Source: Bacillota bacterium
GTDB taxonomy: Bacteria > Bacillota > Clostridia > Acetivibrionales > DTU013
Direction of reading: 5' to 3'
Length of the DNA: 55,826 nt
NCBI GenBank assembly: GCA_023435925.1
Contig: JAEZLF010000143.1
Coordinates: 1 to 55,826, forward strand
Shown: positions 51,680 to 55,826 of the stretch, one piece after another
Layout of the letters: each line of letters opens with the position of its first letter
How positions within the stretch are numbered: the first letter of the stretch is position 1
Position numbers and translations under genes: made by a program
Notes under the pieces: generated by a model
Told to the model about the DNA's origin: nothing
What the model saw: only the letters and a program-made list of their open reading frames with translations
Databases searched by the model: none

Positions 51680-53000
51680 TCGCCTCACCCCCGGCGTTCA
51701 TTCTGCTGATAAAATGATGCAGTTTCCCGTTAGGTCCTCTAGGGATCTTTTCCATCTCATTTACTTTTACAACCATGTCATTTGAGGTATATCCTTTTGC
51801 CATTTCGATGAGTCTGGCTTTATCTGCTTCTCCAAATAGCTTATTCCCGGTTACATTGATCATGATTTCTCCTGCTCGTTCCTGAACCAACTGCCCCTCA
51901 AGGACATTTTCAGACAAATCCAGGCTATATTCCAGCAGAACCGAAGGTATCCGGTTACCATCAGCCAGAATGATATATTCTGGACGCCTGCCCCCTATTT
52001 GGCGGATCTCTCTGAAATGTCTGCCGCAAGAGCATTTCTCATCCAAGCTTTCAACCAGGTCACCGGTTCGATATCTCAATAAAGGCATAGCATAATTATG
52101 CAGTGTAGTTCCAACAATCTCCGGTCCATTTCCAAAATCGATCAGTTCAGTAATGGAATAGTCCTCCATAATATGATAGGTTCCCTTCTCACACATGCCT
52201 ATGGCTGAAACTCTTTCTGACTGTCCGTACCAGTCATAAATCCTGCAGTTAAAGGTCTCCTCCACATACTGTCTTATACTCTCTGTCAGAACCTCTGAGG
52301 AAGTAAAAACATATTTCACAGAGACATTTGCCTTCAGTTCACGACAGTACCGTGCCAGAAGGTATACCGCAGAAGGGTAGGCATAAATAACCTCAGGCTT
52401 ATGCTCATGTATTTTGTCGATATACCATTGTGCAGTATGAATACTTAAGTGAAATGAGGACATCACCAGCTCATTCTTGTCTGCAGAATACCTCCAAAAA
52501 GGTGGATTCAACTGTGTTACCGGCACAACCTTTTCACCTCGGAGTGTTACTCTTCTCAGAGAATGATCTCCCGCATTTTCCCAGGATCTCCAAAGTGCCG
52601 CATTTTCGAAATTAATGGAAATGACATCTCTCAGTGTGGACACAGGAATACCTGAGGTACCGCTTGTTTTTCCGATGTTATACAAGAAATACGGAATTTT
52701 ACGTGATTTCAGCCGGTCAAATTGATCACGCAGTATCTGCTTATCCAGATAAGGAAGCTTTTTCAGATCCTCTTTTGTCTGTATGTCCTCCGGTGTCAGA
52801 TGAAGTCTCCTGAACAAATCCTGGTAATAAGGCACATACTTGAAGCAGTGTGCAACAAGCTTCCGAAGGTGGTCATTCTGATACGCTTCCAGTTTCTCCA
52901 CTGAATAAAACTCAGTCTCCTTCAGTTCCCGGGAAATTTTTTTAAAAATAAATCCCTTCCGTATTAAGTTCTCAAAAAGTATGGTAAATTTATTTTTCAT
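51672..53000 (-). CDS. CapK-like AMP-binding protein 1 (phenylacetate-CoA ligase superfamily)
   Basis: About 442 aa. Adenylate-forming fold with a phosphate-loop-like TSGTSGIP, the acceptor-side YAYPSAVYLLARYC, VFTSSEVL, DWYGQSERVS and PLLRYRTGDLVE motifs, and a cysteine pair CSCG. CapK proteins occur in capsule and teichuronic operons and are thought to activate or transfer carboxylic acids; none has a settled reaction that I can assign here. Start at 53000 after GGAGGGTCAGT. One of three paralogues in tandem. Confidence 0.85.
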   Translation of the reverse strand: MKNKFTILFENLIRKGFIFKKISRELKETEFYSVEKLEAYQNDHLRKLVAHCFKYVPYYQDLFRRLHLTPEDIQTKEDLKKLPYLDKQILRDQFDRLKSRKIPYFLYNIGKTSGTSGIPVSTLRDVISINFENAALWRSWENAGDHSLRRVTLRGEKVVPVTQLNPPFWRYSADKNELVMSSFHLSIHTAQWYIDKIHEHKPEVIYAYPSAVYLLARYCRELKANVSVKYVFTSSEVLTESIRQYVEETFNCRIYDWYGQSERVSAIGMCEKGTYHIMEDYSITELIDFGNGPEIVGTTLHNYAMPLLRYRTGDLVESLDEKCSCGRHFREIRQIGGRRPEYIILADGNRIPSVLLEYSLDLSENVLEGQLVQERAGEIMINVTGNKLFGEADKARLIEMAKGYTSNDMVVKVNEMEKIPRGPNGKLHHFISRMNAGGEANE

Positions 53001-53094
53001 ACTGACCCTCCGCTGCCTCAAAAACTCTCCCGCTGCTTACCTGTGTCTTCATAAGACGCTGACCTCTTCAGTCCGGCGATAAATGAAAACGGAA

Positions 53095-54471
53095 TCAATG
53101 AACTTCTTTTTTTAGGTGGAGTTCAGTCTCCGCCTGACACCCTGAGCGAAGTAAATTGCCTTCATCAGCAATCTTGACCACAGAATTTATTACCTTTCCG
53201 TTTGCTCCTCTTATCAAAGCAGGCACTTCATTCAGTGTGACAACCATATCAGGAGAAGTGTGAGCTTTCACATTCCGAATAATTTTGAGTCTGTCTCTTT
53301 CGGTATAGTTCTCTCCCTTTACAATATTGATCGTTATTTCGCCTTTCCTGGTCTGAATGAATTGTGCTTCACTGACATTATCCTCAAAATCAATCACATC
53401 TGTTACAAGAAACAGCGATATCCTTTTACCATCAGGAGTCAAAATATATTCAAGCTTTCTTCCTTGTATTTTCGTGATGACTCGGAAGCTTCTGCCACAT
53501 GTGCACTTTTCATCTCCCAGTTCTACTAAATCACCCGTTCGGAACCGCAGGAGCGGCATGATGTAGTTATTCAGGTTCGTTCCCACCAGCTCGCTGCCAT
53601 GTCCTGTATCTATCGTCTCAGTAATCGAATAGTCCTCGATAATATGGTATGTCCCCTTTTCACACTGCCCGATGGCTGAAACCCGCTCAACCTGACCATA
53701 CCAATCATAGATCCTGCACATAAAGACTTCTTCAATAACTGCCCTTTGCTTGTCAGAAATATTTTCAGAGGAAGTGAACACTGCTTTCAGCCCGATTTTT
53801 CTGTTTGTCTCTTGAAAACACCTTGCCAGTTGATACACTGAGGATGGGAATGCATAAATAGTTTCGATCCCAAATTCAATCATTTTTCGGTAATACTCCC
53901 CGGCATTCTCTGCATTAATATGGTAGGAGGATAAATACAGTTCCTTCGCAAGAGGGTATTCCTTCCAGAAGGGTGGTTGATCCTGTTCTACAGGTATAAT
54001 AATATCGCCCCTCAGAATCGCTCTTCTGGTACCATTTCCCCCCACAGGCTCTCTGAATCGCCACAATGCTGCATTTTCAAAATTTATGGAATAGTAATCC
54101 CGAAGGAACTTCGATGGTGTACCTGTGGTGCCGCTTGTTTCTGCCGTTCCGCTGAAAATTTTCAGCATATTCCGGGCAATGAGTTTGTTGTAGTTCTTCT
54201 TTACTATTTGCTTATCCAGATAAGGCAGCTTTTTTAGATCCTCTTTCGTCCTTATATCTTTGGGCTTAAGCTTTAAGCGATCAAACAATTCTGTATAATA
54301 TGGCACATTCTTATAACAATGCTCCACCATCCTCGAAAGCTTATCGTTTTGCAGATCAGTTAGCTGCTCTGCTGAATAATATTGAGTTTTATCCAGAGAT
54401 TTCAATATCTTTCTGAAAGTAAACCCCTGTCTTAATAAAGCATATATGAAATATTTACTGTAATTAACCAT
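53095..54471 (-). CDS. CapK-like AMP-binding protein 2
   Basis: About 458 aa and collinear with protein 1: TSGTTGTP, YAFPSSVYQLARCF, VFTSSENIS, DWYGQVERVSAIG, PLLRFRTGDLVE and CTCG. It has a longer, basic C-terminus. The start at 54471 follows GGAGGTGCC. It is separated from protein 1 by 94 bp with no terminator, so the operon is continuous. Paired copies could accept different acyl groups. Confidence 0.85.
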   Translation of the reverse strand: MVNYSKYFIYALLRQGFTFRKILKSLDKTQYYSAEQLTDLQNDKLSRMVEHCYKNVPYYTELFDRLKLKPKDIRTKEDLKKLPYLDKQIVKKNYNKLIARNMLKIFSGTAETSGTTGTPSKFLRDYYSINFENAALWRFREPVGGNGTRRAILRGDIIIPVEQDQPPFWKEYPLAKELYLSSYHINAENAGEYYRKMIEFGIETIYAFPSSVYQLARCFQETNRKIGLKAVFTSSENISDKQRAVIEEVFMCRIYDWYGQVERVSAIGQCEKGTYHIIEDYSITETIDTGHGSELVGTNLNNYIMPLLRFRTGDLVELGDEKCTCGRSFRVITKIQGRKLEYILTPDGKRISLFLVTDVIDFEDNVSEAQFIQTRKGEITINIVKGENYTERDRLKIIRNVKAHTSPDMVVTLNEVPALIRGANGKVINSVVKIADEGNLLRSGCQAETELHLKKEVH

Positions 54472-54541
54472 TTGGCACCTCCTGAAATACAAATTTCAGT
54501 GTGTTTATCGCTATGTATACCACAATCGCTTTAACCGTAAA

Positions 54542-55759
54542 CTAATGAACGGCTCCTTCATTTATGACATATCGAAATTTTCCCCTGGCATCCCGTTCAA
54601 TCCGTTCTGAATATTCGATCTCAAACAATCCCCTCGGTATAAAGCCGCAAATATGTTCAATCATAGCTCTCTCATCTTCATTGCTAAATCCTTTGTCCTG
54701 AACTACCCGGATGATGATTTCTTTATTTTGCTTTTGTATGATCTGAGCTTCAGTGACATGACTTATTCCTTTAAATAGGAAAGCCAGTGATGTCTCGAAA
54801 AGTTTACCATTGGGAACTTCAATATAGTCGATACCTCGTCCATATATCCTCAGGACATTCCTCCCTGGATCGCCGCACGGACAAGGTTTTGGAGATATTT
54901 CAACAAGGTCATGAGTATTATACCGGACAATTGGCATGACCTTATTATGCAGCGTTGTGCCCACAATTTCATACGTGTTGTCCTGGAATGGCAAATACTC
55001 AACAAAGGAATAATGATCCGGTTCATGGTAATGTCCGTATCTGCATCTTACTAATGCTGCGACCCGCTCCGATTGGCCATACCAGTCCTTTACGCTACAT
55101 TGGAATACTTCTTCCATTAGATCCTTCCTGTAATCCATCAAGACCTCAGAGGACAGAGCTACCATATCAAACTTCAGTGTAATATGATTTCTCTTGCAGT
55201 ATTCCGCCAGCGCATATGCAGAGGAGGGATACGCCCATAGACATTTCCTCTTGATTGTTTTCAGTTTCTGTGTCAAATTCTTCAGCGTATTATCATTGAT
55301 ATGAAAGGAAGAAACATACATCTCCCGGATCATCGGAATGGTTTTATAGATCTTGTCTGATCTGTAGTGAATATCAAATATTCTATCCCCTCTGAAAATA
55401 ACCTTGTAGGTTCCTTTCCAGTCAAAATATCTGTTCTGGTAATATTGTTCTGCAGCCATGGAAAAGATGTCCCGGTAGAATTTTCCCGGAGTTCCGGTGG
55501 TCCCACTGGTTGCGCCCATATTCCGAAATGTGATATTCTTGTTGATGAACCGCTCTAAATTGCCCATTAACACTTTTTTATCAATAATGGGATACTGATC
55601 CGGCAGCTGCCCTCGCCCCTTGTAAAAATCAATTTTCTCCGAACAATAGGACAATACTTCTTCAAGCTTCTTTTTCTCAGGCTTATAGAAAAGCATGACC
55701 AGATCGAAAATTTTCCGGATTAAAAAGCTCTTGTACTTCGTATAATAGAACATCATCAT
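54542..55759 (-). CDS. CapK-like AMP-binding protein 3
   Basis: About 405 aa, the most diverged of the three: TSGTTGTPG, WAYPSSAYALAEYC, LSSEVLMD, DWYGQSERVAAL, PIVRYNTHDLVE and CPCG are retained. Three consecutive ATGs follow AGGAGGTGTTG; the first (55759) or second is likely. The N-terminal region is shorter and hydrophobic-basic (KSFLIRKIFDLVMLFYKP). The window ends 67 bp further on, so the operon may continue upstream. Confidence 0.85.
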   Translation of the reverse strand: MMMFYYTKYKSFLIRKIFDLVMLFYKPEKKKLEEVLSYCSEKIDFYKGRGQLPDQYPIIDKKVLMGNLERFINKNITFRNMGATSGTTGTPGKFYRDIFSMAAEQYYQNRYFDWKGTYKVIFRGDRIFDIHYRSDKIYKTIPMIREMYVSSFHINDNTLKNLTQKLKTIKRKCLWAYPSSAYALAEYCKRNHITLKFDMVALSSEVLMDYRKDLMEEVFQCSVKDWYGQSERVAALVRCRYGHYHEPDHYSFVEYLPFQDNTYEIVGTTLHNKVMPIVRYNTHDLVEISPKPCPCGDPGRNVLRIYGRGIDYIEVPNGKLFETSLAFLFKGISHVTEAQIIQKQNKEIIIRVVQDKGFSNEDERAMIEHICGFIPRGLFEIEYSERIERDARGKFRYVINEGAVH

Positions 55760-55826
55760 CAACACCTCCTTCCATTTCCAATGGGGGCAAGCCCCCATAC
55801 CCCCTCGCTACGGGTAAAATGAATTT

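Overview
The window is a chromosomal segment of an endospore-forming, low-to-mid G+C Firmicute, most likely a clostridium. The evidence is a prkA-yhbH-spoVR sporulation operon, strong AGGAGG ribosome-binding sites, lipobox lipoproteins, a YesM/YesN-type two-component pair and Clostridia-style large serine recombinases. Genus cannot be decided from the sequence alone.

Layout. (1) 1-3.6 kb: a small unknown gene, a membrane-anchored M20 peptidase and a YfcC-type carrier. (2) 3.67-12.9 kb: a defence and toxin-antitoxin island beside an intact tRNA-Thr(CGU) gene. It is bounded by a 77-bp direct repeat of the tRNA 3' end plus its terminator, and it reads as two tandem units. Each unit starts with 32 nt of a tRNA 3' end, continues with a shared 24-bp end sequence, a toxin-antitoxin operon (HigBA-like; Fic/VbhA-like) and defence-type genes (AbiGi-like; SF2 helicase plus partner), and ends with the 3' part of a large serine recombinase. 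(3) 13.2-19.7 kb: S-adenosylhomocysteine and nucleoside salvage (SAH/MTA deaminase, deoC, ahcY, adenosine-kinase-like PfkB protein, an HTH-methyltransferase fusion, purine nucleoside phosphorylase). (4) 19.7-23.4 kb: a lipoprotein, two glycosyltransferases and tRNA-Val(CAC). (5) 23.7-38.7 kb: the prkA-yhbH-spoVR operon, in which prkA is cut in two by a 10.4-kb element. (6) 38.9-55.8 kb: an unknown membrane protein, a PhzF-family protein, mannose-1-phosphate guanylyltransferase, a RAYT transposase and a long minus-strand polysaccharide operon with three CapK-like proteins, three GT4 glycosyltransferases, a heparinase II/III-like protein, a nucleotide-sugar dehydrogenase and a Wzz-like protein.

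The main discovery is the split prkA. The 5' segment (226 codons) and the 3' segment (415 codons) lie 10,399 bp apart. Crossover at the shared GT-containing core would join them exactly in frame (..Q-D-T-T-V-L-I-G-S-V-D..) into a 641-codon gene, the normal PrkA length. The intervening DNA carries its own large serine recombinase at one edge, a small unknown protein, a sugar ABC importer without an ATPase, two paralogous binding proteins and a YesM/YesN-type sensor-regulator pair. This is the architecture of the sigK skin element, but in a different sporulation gene and with metabolic rather than phage cargo. It suggests, but does not prove, excision in the mother cell to restore prkA.
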